DNA of 64,000 bases, taken from assembly GCA_022497145.1 (NCBI GenBank), contig MU385916.1, positions 62,001-126,000 of the forward strand, written 5' to 3'. Position 1 is the first letter of the stretch; every line of letters starts with the position of its first letter. Source of the DNA: Rostrohypoxylon terebratum. Taxonomy: Eukaryota > Ascomycota > Sordariomycetes > Xylariales > Hypoxylaceae. The translations under genes were made by a program, and so were the position numbers. A model generated the notes under the pieces. The model ran no database searches. It saw only the letters and a list, made by a program, of their open reading frames with translations, and had not been told where the DNA came from. Positions 1 to 10,803 of this stretch are shown here, in pieces.

Positions 1-2385
1 CTAGGTACTGTCCAATCTCCTTAGTCTGCTCTTGGCGTTCTTTGTCCAGGTACTCGAATGCACGGGTAATAATCGTGTGATGGGCTTCAAACTCGTCTAC
101 TCTGATGGCGGCCTGGTTGCTACTATGCACGGCGCCGTTAGCGGAGGCTGCGTCAAAGTCGAACCTGAATTTATCCCGAATGGCCTTGTGCGCAAGGTCC
201 CAGAGGAAGTGCCCGCAAAGCTCCTGATCTACATTATTGATGGTAATGGTCATACTGATAGTGGGGTGGTCCCTCGAGCGTGACGATTTGTTCGAAATGT
301 CTTTATCCCGCTGTAAGTAGTCCTGGACACCATCTTGACCATAGACATAGCCGTTTTCCAGCTTCAGCACGGCTGAGTACTTGTTCTTGATGATAAATTC
401 AAGTGACGCGATTGACTCCGTGCCAGAGTAGAGAAACATGGCAGCCTCGAGCTGATCCAACGTCATACTTTCTTGACCGAATAAAACCCACTTCAGCAAC
501 TCATTCAGCTCGTCGATCTCATCGGTCGTTAGCGACCGTTGCAGGGTTTTGATTGCCGCCTCATGACTGCTTATCGGCTGGTCTAGCATATGATCAAGTT
601 CCCGTGCGGCAGTGCGAGTGCTCAGCAGACGAACCACATCATCAAGCCCGAATTGTAGGCGGGAATAACTACCGCTGACGTTCTGCGGCAACTTTTCAAT
701 AATCTTATCCCGCGCTCTCCGTTGCTCTGAGCCGGGTTTCGTGTGCTCCAGCATGCCCCGCTTGGTAAGTGCCTCATCGACAACAATACGCATATCTGGA
801 GCGTTGTGCTCCTCCATTCGGATCCGCAACGCACTGCTTGTATTGGCACCTCCTGCCCTGGGAGAAAACTGGTCGTCCGTCCCGCTCAGGAGCACACGTA
901 CCCGCCCAGCCGACTCATCAGCTAGCCTAGGGCCAAAGGCAAAGTTGAGTAGCATATCTGCCTGCTTGTCGGACAAGTTCTCGATGCCATCGAAGACAAG
1001 GTAATACGTAGCCCCCGATCCGGGTGTTCCGATTTTAAATGTTCCCCAGAGTGCATCCAGAGTCTCGAGATTTGAGGGGCGACGAAATAATCCAGGTTCA
1101 GCATCACACGCCTTGCCGAGCGGCTTTTGAACGGTGAGATCGACGCGCGCAATTTGGAATGCCATGTACTTTAAGGCTAAATGTACAGTAGACTTCTTCT
1201 CGTCGTCGGACTTTTTTGTACTAGGGGGGAAGAAGTAGTGAGCTACATACTTGCGCCCCTTTTGTTCCTCGAGGCGCTTGGTGATGAGTGCGGTGGCCGA
1301 GGTCTTGCCTGAGGACGGCGGTCCTGATAAGATGAGCACATGTGAGGTCTCCTTGTCCTTGTTAGGTGCTACCCATGTAGTGTAAGTATCGTTTGTCCAA
1401 ATCCAAGATCCCGTGAGATTGTGGCACCTATCGTAGATATTGGTACACGTTTGGGTGGTATTGGTGTCAAGTCGCACCGTTGGCCAAATGCCAAGCGCGT
1501 CACGGATTTTGGTGAGTGTCCTGCTACGGTCGACATCATCTTTAAATGATTGCACATCGTTCTGCGTTTCCTGTACCATTTTATGCGTCTCGTCAACCGT
1601 CTTCCCAAAAATGGCGGATCGCTCAAGGAGGATGGCAACGTCTTGCCGCGTCTCGACAACCACGGCAAGCGTGACAGTTCCTTCCACATCACGCTGTTGT
1701 TGCAGCAGCCGCTTGAATTCGGCCAATTCAGCGCCTAGGCCTGAGTCTTCGTCGAAGATAGACTTAATTTGCCGCAAAAGGCGGTCCCGTTTGCGGCCTT
1801 GGCGGTATTTGACGACATGGCCGCATAGCTTCACGAAACTGATCATGACAAGATGTATTCTCTGAATGAGCTCCGGGTCGATATTTTCCATCGACGTGTA
1901 GATTTTGAATTGGGAGAGGGCCGAGGACACCTCGCCAAAGACTTGATTGATAGCATCATTATAACCCTTGATAGCTTGGGGGATATCGAATACAAAGCAA
2001 AGAGCGCTACTGGCAATGCTAGCTGCCGATGAAGGAATAGGGATCTGAACCGTTAGCAGTGCTCCTATCAAGATCGAGCGTGCATAATGTAACATACAAG
2101 CGATGAGGCCTGGGAAGCAGCGCCGACAAGCATTTTAAGGAACTTGAGTGACTTGAGTCCTATGCTCTTCGCTTTATCCCATTTGTCTGCATCCTCAGCA
2201 GGAGCGAATGATGCTTTGTTAATGGCCTCAATCTTCATCTGGACATCTTGGAATCCTCTTATGTCGCCTCTCTGCAGTGATTCGCCGCATATTTCTTCAA
2301 ACGCCTTGGCCGCCGCGTCCCACATCTCCTTCATCGATATGTCCTGCCCAGATGGCTTCTTATCCATCATTTCTGGGGGATTCAT
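1..2385 (-). CDS. NLR/STAND protein, Goodbye N-domain plus NACHT NTPase, partial (C-terminus off left edge)
   Basis: Exon 1 is 2385-2098, an intron lies at 2097-2045 (GTATGT donor, TGCTAAC branch, TTCAG acceptor), and exon 2 runs open from 2044 past base 1, giving at least 777 residues. Residues about 18-130 resemble the fungal STAND Goodbye domain (W-D-A-A-x-x-F-E opening, then an FxxxDxPQAIKGYN-type helix). A helical linker follows. A P-loop GPPSSGKT begins near residue 337 and a Walker B strand YYLVFDGIENL is near residue 448, followed by a winged-helix-like region. Fungal NLRs of this type act in non-self recognition and regulated cell death. The sensor repeats (WD, ankyrin or TPR) would lie beyond the edge. 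Domain family is inferred from motifs; the open frame and P-loop are seen directly. An in-frame break further downstream cannot be excluded. Confidence 0.85.
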
Positions 2386-3706
2386 CGCATCCCAGGTAGG
2401 TTATGAATTCAATAGTGGTAAGTTGGGGAGATAAAGCTACCGGGTAGAGCAGTTATTGAGGCATTTAATAAGAACTCGACTAATATCAACTCTCAGGAAG
2501 AATTCTATCGCGTCTCCAACCCTTCTTTAATATAGGTACTAGGCTGCTAGGTACTAGGCAGGTATGTAGGCAGTAGGCAGTAAGAATAGTCTACCCTAGT
2601 CGCATTTCAGCTGACAGGCATGAAGATGGGGGCCGAATCTCAGGTCGACTGATCTTGTCGACCTCGGATTCCCCATGAGGCCTCATTTTTCTGTGGACAT
2701 TCATGATGGCTTTGTCGCTGAATTGAAGCTTATCAATTGTATTAATTTGTACCGATAAAAAGCTCGCCTAGTTTCAATTGAACGAGAGGTGGCAATTCCA
2801 CAATTCGTAGAAGTATTCGTTGACGAGGAGTAGATTTTCACATTGCCGACCGGTTGTAGGTAGTATGGATGTAGGTGTAGTGGTGTAGTGGTGCAGTGGT
2901 GTAGTTAGAGGGTTCCAGTGGAGGTTCTAGTGGAGGTTCTAGGTCCACGGATTATTGTGTTACGGTATACGGTCTACCAAGCTGATTCGTAATCTGCTCA
3001 AATAGGAAGTTCCCTCGCGTATCACGCCTTACGTCAGGAATTCCTGCCAAGTCGAGTTGGGGCAGGTACTGTCGGTGCTGTAGGTATATTGAGATCTTGG
3101 CTTAAAAACTTACTCCGAGAGCTGCAACCAAACTTGTTTTCTACCAATTCACAAATGGGCAATTGCAGATGTTCTACATGGTTTTGATAGCTACAGTTAG
3201 TATAGTCGTATATGCAGCCAGTAACACCCGACCTTGGCCGCTTAAAAGTAAGCACTACTAAAACGCTCAAAAGCCAAGGATTACTTGACAGGTTGACATT
3301 AAAATAGATGTTTGTGGTATCATATCTTATGTTGAATATTTGGACTGGGTATCAAAGAGTAGGCACTCTGAATGGCGTGATGGAATAACACCAATGACTA
3401 CCTAGGTCCTATGGTATGGTTATTCTGCGCCAGGATAGCCACCACTGACCGAAAAGTTCCAAGGTTGAATTGGGTGGGGACCGAACCGGTGCCGGCATTG
3501 GGAATGGGTGTCTTCTACGACGTCTCGACCGCGAAGCCACGAATCATCCAGTGTCTTTCCCGCTAGCTATGGCTTCGCTCACTACTATTGAGCCTAAATC
3601 TCCAGTAGCCTTCAATCCAAGTATGGCTATATGGCTATTGTCCAAGAGGCTTTTGTGATGCTACAGCTCGGTCAAGCTAAACATTACCAACAATAACTCA
3701 TAAATA
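2386..3706. other. Intergenic region between NLR and MFS transporter
   Basis: No supported gene. This is the upstream region of the NLR and the 3' side of the MFS gene. It contains short low-complexity direct repeats: CTAGGTACTAGG/GGCAGTAGGCAGTA near 2540-2585 and GTAGTGG/GTGCAGTGG plus two copies of GTGGAGGTTCTAG near 2875-2945. Short ORFs here lack family resemblance. Confidence 0.6.
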
Positions 3707-5704
3707 CTACGAGCTTCTTCGTCCATATGGCTCAAAGGGGAATATCGCACTAACGACAGCCATTGCGAGGTACAGCGCTGCGCAGATATAGATCGGAGCC
3801 ACGGACCCAGTATTAGCAGTGCTGTCTACCACAGCGGAGATGATTCCCATGATGCGATTGCAGCCGACAGCAATGCCATTTCCTGTGGCTCGATGGGCGC
3901 TTGGCAACACTTCAGGGGTGTACTAGAATAGCGACCGTTAGCGATTATTATTTCCTGGGCCCGCAAGATAACGACGTGTATTATCAATTTCACCACGACT
4001 TCTCTCTTTCTTACTTATATCATTTCGCAAGATAGCCTGGGGATTTACTTACAGCGTATAGCGTTCCATAGTAGATGTTGATGCAGAATGCGATAGCGCA
4101 ACTGAACCCGACATTCTGCGCTGGGGTTGAGACGGCAGTATAGGCGAAGAAGAACGCCATGGTTATTAATGCGCCTATCACCATCGTATATTTGCGGCCG
4201 AGGATTTTCATGTTGCACATCCAAGCTGCTAGAATTGGTCCGAATATACCAGAAATGTTTGTCAGAGTATAATTACGCCAAGTATCGAAAGTACCAACCC
4301 CGTCAGTCGCCCCACGACTAGCAAGGTACGAACTATAATGATATTAGATGGAAGCCCAGAAACAGGGTATAGCTAAACATACTTGAGGAAGACGTAGAAG
4401 AGTGGATAACTGCAACGACAATGATTAGTCTTTCTCTTTACGATTTTTGGCAACCATCTTTTGGCAAAACATACGCAAGTCCGATCAATGTCCAAGAGAA
4501 CCAGATGAGTATAGTTGAAAGGCCAATTTTCTTCGTGGCGAAAAGTCCGGAGAGATGGACGAAGCTTTCCGAGAGTGAATAACGACTTTCGCTATGGGCA
4601 GTGCGGACCGTGCCGCAAGCCTCCAACATCTCCAAAGTCAGCGAACAGTTACGCTTATACTTCTTTGCGATGGAATGTAACGTCTCAACCAACTCGGCAT
4701 CTTCTCCTGTTCCTAGGCGGTATTTTGGTGTTTCTTGAAGCCGGACAACTGTGATGCGGGCGATGGACATGGCAAAAACGAGGGCACCGGATGTATACAT
4801 GACATATCGCCAGCCTTGATTGGAGTCCCTCGGACAGTTGTCGACTGACTCGCAGTTCCACTGGGGCGGCACTGTACGTATATAAGAAACTCAAAAGGTC
4901 GTTTCGTTTCTATAGGGACAACTCACCTAGGAAACCCCAGCAGATGAAGCCAGTAACGGCTTGGCCAATACCCCACCAACAGGCCAAAAAAGTCAACGCC
5001 CATTGCTTATTACTAGGAAGGTACTCGAGGAAGACCGTGGTATCCAATATAAGATTTCCGCCAGCACCAAATCCGACCATAGACGTAAAGAATCCCAGAG
5101 AACCCCAGCTCGGAGCCGCTCCTGAGACGATAGTAGCCACGGAAGAAATGAAGAGAGATATGTTGAACGCCCAACGACGGCCTATGATATCAGCGCTCAT
5201 GCCCCAAAATAACGCTCCTATGAGCATCCCAACGTAAGTTGCGATTGTTTGGGCATTGGCATAGCCGACCTCGCCAAACTCTTTGAAGGCCGGACCTGCA
5301 ATGTTGCTCTGCAGTAGGAGGACTAAAGAATCGACAGCATATCTACGGGGTCACATAAGGTCGCGTGAGCATTCGGGCACAATTTAGAATTGAGGATTAT
5401 TCTTACCCAAACCCGTTCAAAACGAACAGTTTCCAATGGTAGTTAGTCCAACCAATCTCGTCAATCGCCTGGTATATGGGTGTTAATAAACCAGCCGTGA
5501 GCTTATCGTAAACGCTCATGAAGTTAGTCTCACGTTATTGACAAGGTGCATTTTCGCATTGAGCGCAGGGTCCAAATCCTGAAGAGCTAGAATGTCCTCG
5601 CCTTCGCCTAGGGAAGATCGAGCATCGTCGCCCATTCCAACATCTCTTTCGAAGGAGCCTGGGTTCTTTTGTCCCTTATCGGTCGTCTTTTCCTCCGTCG
5701 CCAT
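3707..5704 (-). CDS. MFS transporter (sugar-porter/SVOP-like), 522 aa, seven exons
   Basis: Exons: 5704-5534, 5468-5407, 5342-4927, 4871-4475, 4409-4383, 4332-4053, 3922-3707; sum 1569 nt. The N-terminal 60 residues are polar and probably cytoplasmic, followed by the DEIGWTNYHWK segment and a first membrane span. The loop 2-3 signature is GALFWGMSADIIGRRWAF, the classic G-x-x-x-D-x-x-GRR motif of major facilitator proteins. A second half includes LASRGATDGVGTFDTWRNY and LPSAHRATGNGIAVGCNR. About 12 spans are expected; substrate cannot be told from sequence (polyol, sugar or organic anion are possible). Exon 5 is only 27 nt. An in-frame ATG at 5773 would add 23 residues, but the ATG at 5704 has the better Kozak context (A at -3, G at +4). 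Confidence 0.88.
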
Positions 5705-6856
5705 TTTGAAATGGGTAGTGAAGTTGGGACAGTGTACTTTGAAGCCAGGCGATGCTGACCGCGTGACAAACATGGAAAGCGTATTAAGCGTATTAGTAGA
5801 TAAGTTATACTTAAATCTTAGGTGCGGATGGTAGAAGTTGATGTTTACTAGGGAATTGCGAAGATGATTGGAATGAAGAGTAAAAGAAATTCAAATTAAA
5901 AAAAAAAAAAGAACAAATTTAATAAAATTAGACCAGAACCCCGGAGTATTTGAAGTTGTCAACGGAGAGAACTCGCCAAAACAAACGATAATACTAACCA
6001 GCAACTAATCACTACGTAATGGCGTAATGGCTATATCGACTTCGATCTAGCGGGACAGAGCCTTGCTCCTCTTACCTTGCAAGAGATAAGAGCCTAGGGT
6101 TCTCCAGTAGGTATGGTGAGAAAGGACCGAGGTAATAGCCTTGGAAGTTAAGACCTCTAAGGTTAAAGCTTGTAAAAAAGAAGACTGTAGGCGCACGAGA
6201 TGTTCTTGCCATCTTGGTTAGCAAATTAGCGACGTAGCTATGTAAGATAGAGTAGATCAATTGACCCTCGTGCTAACGCCCGTGCTACCTAAAATCCACG
6301 CTGATAGGCTAATTCCGGGAAGGTCCTCTATAACCCCACGCCACGCTGATTACCTAGACCCTATCTAGGCCCTAGGGATCCATCATGGTTATGGATGTCT
6401 TAATTCTCGACCGATAGGAATGGCTAACTGCTGCAGTTTGTCGTCTGTGGCGTTATAATTTCCCCGTAACCTGTGAGAAGAACCGGAGCTTGTCTTGAAA
6501 TTTGTTGAACACTATTTCCTCTCCCAGTAAGTGTCGTAGGCATTAGTTTATTTCCTTCAATGCGGGCTACTACATGGATAGATATAAAGTTAAGTTCACT
6601 GAGTATTATCTATTGAACAGATTAGAGGGGAAATAATATAAACATCTGTACGGAATAAGACTCAATCAAGATTCGATCGCTTATCAGTGGCTTAAATCTT
6701 GTATATAATGCACGGGTAAGATCTAGACAGTATGGTCACACAGGTGATACACTGTACGGGAGACTGCCCAATGATCTCATAATAAACATGGTTAGGGCCG
6801 GGGGTTACTAAAGTCTAAGGTTGAACAGAAAGTTCATCTTATTTCCACCAAAATCG

Positions 6857-6862
6857 CACGTG
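6857..6862. promoter_or_regulatory. CACGTG E-box, possible PHO-type (Pho4/NUC-1) site
   Basis: A perfect CACGTG palindrome, embedded in GCACGTGC, lies about 700 bp upstream of the phoD start codon. CACGTG is the core recognised by the bHLH phosphate regulators Pho4 and NUC-1, so the link to a phosphatase gene is suggestive. The same core is bound by other bHLH proteins. Confidence 0.4.
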
Positions 6863-7039
6863 CGTCAATTCATTCTCAACTTTACAATTTTACAACTTTG
6901 CACAAATACCTAATAATAAGGGATACACATCTCGTGTTGCCTTATTCGAGTAGAAAAAGGTACCGATTGTCAGGCACCACGCTTCCGAACCCAGCTCCTT
7001 GGAACTACATCTCTGGATTTATTAAAGTGGAATCGTCCG

Positions 7040-7045
7040 CACGTG
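7040..7045. promoter_or_regulatory. Second CACGTG E-box upstream of phoD
   Basis: A second perfect CACGTG, again in GCACGTGC context, lies about 510 bp before the phoD ATG and 183 bp from the first. The repeat of the same octamer is what makes a regulatory role plausible; function is inference. Confidence 0.4.
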
Positions 7046-7485
7046 CAGCTATACGACCGGCTCTGGCAGCTCAGATATGACGGACCAATAAGCATGACCA
7101 ATTGCTGCACGTTCTGAGGCTCTACCATAGGTCTACTCTCCGAGCTTTGCTTAGGTACGTACTCTAGCCTCTAGGATATTTCGTCGGAAGATATTTCCTG
7201 CCAGCCTGCAGGTGCTTTCATTGAGAAAACGTCAAGCTGGAAGATGCACCTATGCCAGCTATGCACTGGAAGCCTGAATGCACCGCAACACGAGAGATTG
7301 GCGCCCTTGTTTTTAGAGCTTTATCCAATCACAAATTTGGTGATTACTCTCAACTTTCCCCTCTCACGCTACCTAAATGATTAGGTAGGTATTGCCTTGC
7401 ATCCAGTAGCGTCTACGCATGACGGACATATTCCATCATGTCTACTACCTATGTTGTGTAGTATCTAAGCAATGCGGTCAAAAAT

Positions 7486-7493
7486 ATAAAAGA
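7486..7493 (+). promoter_or_regulatory. TATA-box-like element of the phoD gene
   Basis: TATAAAAG sits 63-70 bp before the chosen ATG at 7556, a usual distance for a fungal TATA element with a short leader. Confidence 0.45.
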
Positions 7494-7555
7494 GAGCCGT
7501 GCCATCTCATTCAAGTGAATTTGAGGTGGCACGGCCGCCTCATAGCTATTCCATC

Positions 7556-9777
7556 ATGGTTCGTGGTATGCGCTACTTAGCATTCGTCGGTGTTGTTTCG
7601 GCAGCCTTCACTGGTAACCTTAACTACGATTCTCCCTCAAAGCATCATGCGTCGTTGGGAGTGTCGATCAGCAAGGTAGCCAAACGGACCTACGGTAATT
7701 CTCTTTGGGATACAAAGCAACTGGATTTTACACATGGCATTGCTTCCGGTGACCCCTACGACGATAGTGTTATCCTGTGGACGAGAGCCGCGCCAAGCAG
7801 CGATAACAACAAGAGTAATGTGACTGTGTCAGGCTACGTCCCGCTCTACGATCATTCGACCGAGGAATACGTCGTAAAAAGCAATTCGCCGGTCTGTGTG
7901 GATTGGAAAATCAGTGCTTCGAAGTCATTCAACCACGTCGTCGATTCTGGAAGAGCATACACAAGCTCTGATATCGATTACACCGTCAAGGCAAGATCCT
8001 AGGCTCTCCAAAACTCTCATTACGGCATACTAACGACTATCTCAGGTTGAAGCTAAGAAGTTGAAGCCTTCTGCAACATATTGTAGGTGAAATCTTGTAC
8101 CTACCTACTTGTGTCTAGAAGAGGACATGAAGGCTGGCTAATTGTCTTATTAGACTACCAATTCAATGTGTGCAACTCTAACAACAGCTCGCCTATCGGT
8201 CGTACCAAGACAATCCCTTCCGCCAACGACGAAGTTTCTGAGACGGTGAGACTTGCTGTATACTCTTGCAGCAATTATCGTTAGTTTTCACTTAACCGCG
8301 TTACCTATAGGACTTGAGAGCTAATATGAATATGTAGCATTTGGTTTCTTCAATGCATATGGCAATCCGGTCAGGAAAGACTCTGTTGATTACGTAATTC
8401 ATCTTGGTGACTACATATACGAGTATGCCAACGGCGAATACGGTTGGGGTAATTCATATGGTAGAATTCCGCTTCCGGACCGGGAGATACTCACGTATGC
8501 AATACCCAAAGACGTGCTACTATGCCATCTAATGCCTATATAGTCTCTATGATTATCGAAAGCGTATAGCCACATACAGAACCGATCTGGACTTGCTAGC
8601 AAGTCACCAGAACTTCCCTTGGATAGCTGTGTGGGATGACCATGGTAGGCTAACCACCCGAACATTGGTGGAGTCTTACTGACTATGCATTCCAATAGAG
8701 GTTGCGGATAACACCTGGCGTAGCGGTTCATCCCATATGAATAATACTGAGGAATCATTCATAATGGATGGTGGCGTGTCAGTCGATCAACGGAAGATGA
8801 ATGCTGTCCGAGCATATTTCGAGTGGAGTGGGTTTCAGTCATGACACGATACTTATGCGCCTTTACTAATGGCAAAACTCCCAGTGCCTATCCGACAAGT
8901 CGACATGGATGACAATTTGCGAATATGGCGTAATTTCAAATTCGGCAACTTATTCGATCTGACAATGCTTGACACTCGGCAGTATGATCGAGCTATCACA
9001 GATGTCTATTGGAATACAGAATATCTGGGCGAAATTTACAACGACGCGAGCCGAACGCTTATGGGTCCGCGACAAGAAGCTTGGCTTTATCGTACATTAC
9101 GTGAGAGTTCGACGCGAGGTGCCACCTGGCGTGTTATAGGCAACCAGATCGTCTTCAGCCGAATCAATTCGAGCGCTAGTACCGGTGCTGACTTACCTTA
9201 CAATTACGACCAATGGGACGGGTATCAAGCTAATCGGAACCGCACTTTCCACACCATATATGAAAACAATATAGGAAACAACATTTTCCTTGCTGGGGAC
9301 TCGCATGCTTCTTGGGTATCTGACCTTGTATGGCTTGACGAGCATCCTTACGATTCAGCTACGGGATCTGGGTCAATGGGTGTCGAGTTTGCTGGATCTG
9401 CTGTGAGCTCTCCATCACCGGCCGGACAGAATATCACCATAGATGCTGCCATGGCTTATTCGGAATGGTTGACGGCTGCAAATGCTGAGCTCCAGTGGCA
9501 AGACCTATATTACCGTGGTTACTACGAGCTCTGTATCAGCCACGAGAAGGTTGATGCTTCGTTCTTCGGTATCCCTACTACTACCCTCCGCAGCGGTTAC
9601 GAGATTCCCTTGGCAAACTTCACCGTCTTTGCAGGTGAAAATAAGTTACACCGAACTGACGGGTCTCCCGCTGTAGGAACCGTCGAGGCTGGTAGTCTCA
9701 AAGGCGGTACACCCACACACTCAAACTTGACATACGACACAGAGGCTAAGAAATGGTTTACATACAGTGGTCCTTAG
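7556..9777 (+). CDS. Secreted alkaline phosphatase D (PhoD-like), 625 aa, seven exons
   Basis: Exons: 7556-7990, 8046-8082, 8154-8279, 8338-8494, 8544-8644, 8699-8827, 8885-9777; sum 1878 nt. PhoD enzymes are metal-dependent phosphomono/diesterases releasing phosphate from organic sources. Residues 1-20 (MVRGMRYLAFVGVVSAAFTG) form a likely signal peptide. A PhoD N-domain follows (HGIASGDPYDDSVILWTR). Catalytic-domain motifs: LAVYSCSNYPFGFFNAY, HLGDYIYEY (D224), WIAVWDDHE (D283, D284, H285), TMLDTRQYDR and LAGDSHASW (D467, H469). The first intron (7991-8045) begins with GC rather than GT and has a TACTAAC branch point. CACGTG boxes upstream suggest phosphate control. The ATG at 7556 is preferred because the frame upstream has no other ATG near the TATA element. 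Confidence 0.9.
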
Positions 9778-10803
9778 TTGGCTCAAGGATAGAGCTCACT
9801 GTATTTTGAAATTCAGGTATACATGCCTGCAAACTTTTTGGTGGTCATCGAGTATACCTAATGGCAATCCCTAATCAACTTGTAACTGCGTCCACATCGT
9901 CTCTAATACATGTTGAGATTTCATTGACGATTCCCCGGTTTATAAGCCCTAGCTCTAGCTACCCCTATACAAATAACTCATTGTACACTTGATGTGAACG
10001 GAATCAGTAGAACCAATATTTTCTGCACACCACATCGACACTCCCACTCCCATTCTTTTCCATTCATCTTTCACCAAACTTTTTCATCATTCTCAATACT
10101 TTTAACTTCCCATATGGTTTTGGCGTTTGACATACCGCCATCCTTTCCCCTGGAAAAACTCTCTTAGTATTCTAAACCTTCTTACGCCTCTTTTTAAGGT
10201 GCACACTTTTGACATCTTGTCAGGTGTCATCTCATCTTCAAGCCTCGGCGTTTAAAAGGTTTTTTGACTCAACGCCATTCTCAAAGTGGTTCCTAACTAA
10301 AGTGAGGCGTCAAGCATATAGGATCTCAAACCTTCAACGCCCAACCTCGAAGCAGACCTGTACCACCCGGGGATTGAGTTTCGTCGACCTTACTTAGGGT
10401 TGAACGCCTTGACCTGTGCTCATCGGCTACTCTGGCAATAACAGTAAACTCAATTCCTCAGTTCTCCCAAAATTTGGGTATAAATACCGGTCTCCCCTCG
10501 AGTTCAAATTTCCTCTTTTTCTTTCTATTTTCCAACACACACGCACACATACGTACACATAAACACTTAACAGGGTTTTCAGACACCACCAAGAATCTGA
10601 TACTCAGTGCTCAAATTATCCATCAAAAAAAAAACACTCTCTCTTATTTTCTGACAAACTCTCAAACGTCCTCTCGGACACATTGATTGAATCAATCTAA
10701 AAAAATACTTCTATTCCATTGATAGACTCTCACTACAGAGCCTGCAAAACAACATCATCTACAACAAGCCTCCTTACGACAATACCACCCAACGGCAGCT
10801 AAA
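9778..10803. other. Intergenic region and pyrimidine-rich leader of the 570-aa gene
   Basis: No gene supported. TATAAATACC at about 10480 is a plausible TATA element. It is followed by a 300-bp pyrimidine-rich, CA-rich probable 5' leader (TTTCTTTCTATTTTCC, ACACACACGCACACA) typical of highly transcribed fungal genes. Confidence 0.5.

Larger units (their letters stand above)
5705..7555. other. Divergent upstream region of MFS transporter and PhoD phosphatase
   Basis: No supported gene in 1.85 kb. It holds an A-tract near 5896-5912, two CACGTG palindromes (listed separately) and a TATA-like element before the phoD gene. Short ORFs in this AT-rich stretch look random. Confidence 0.6.
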
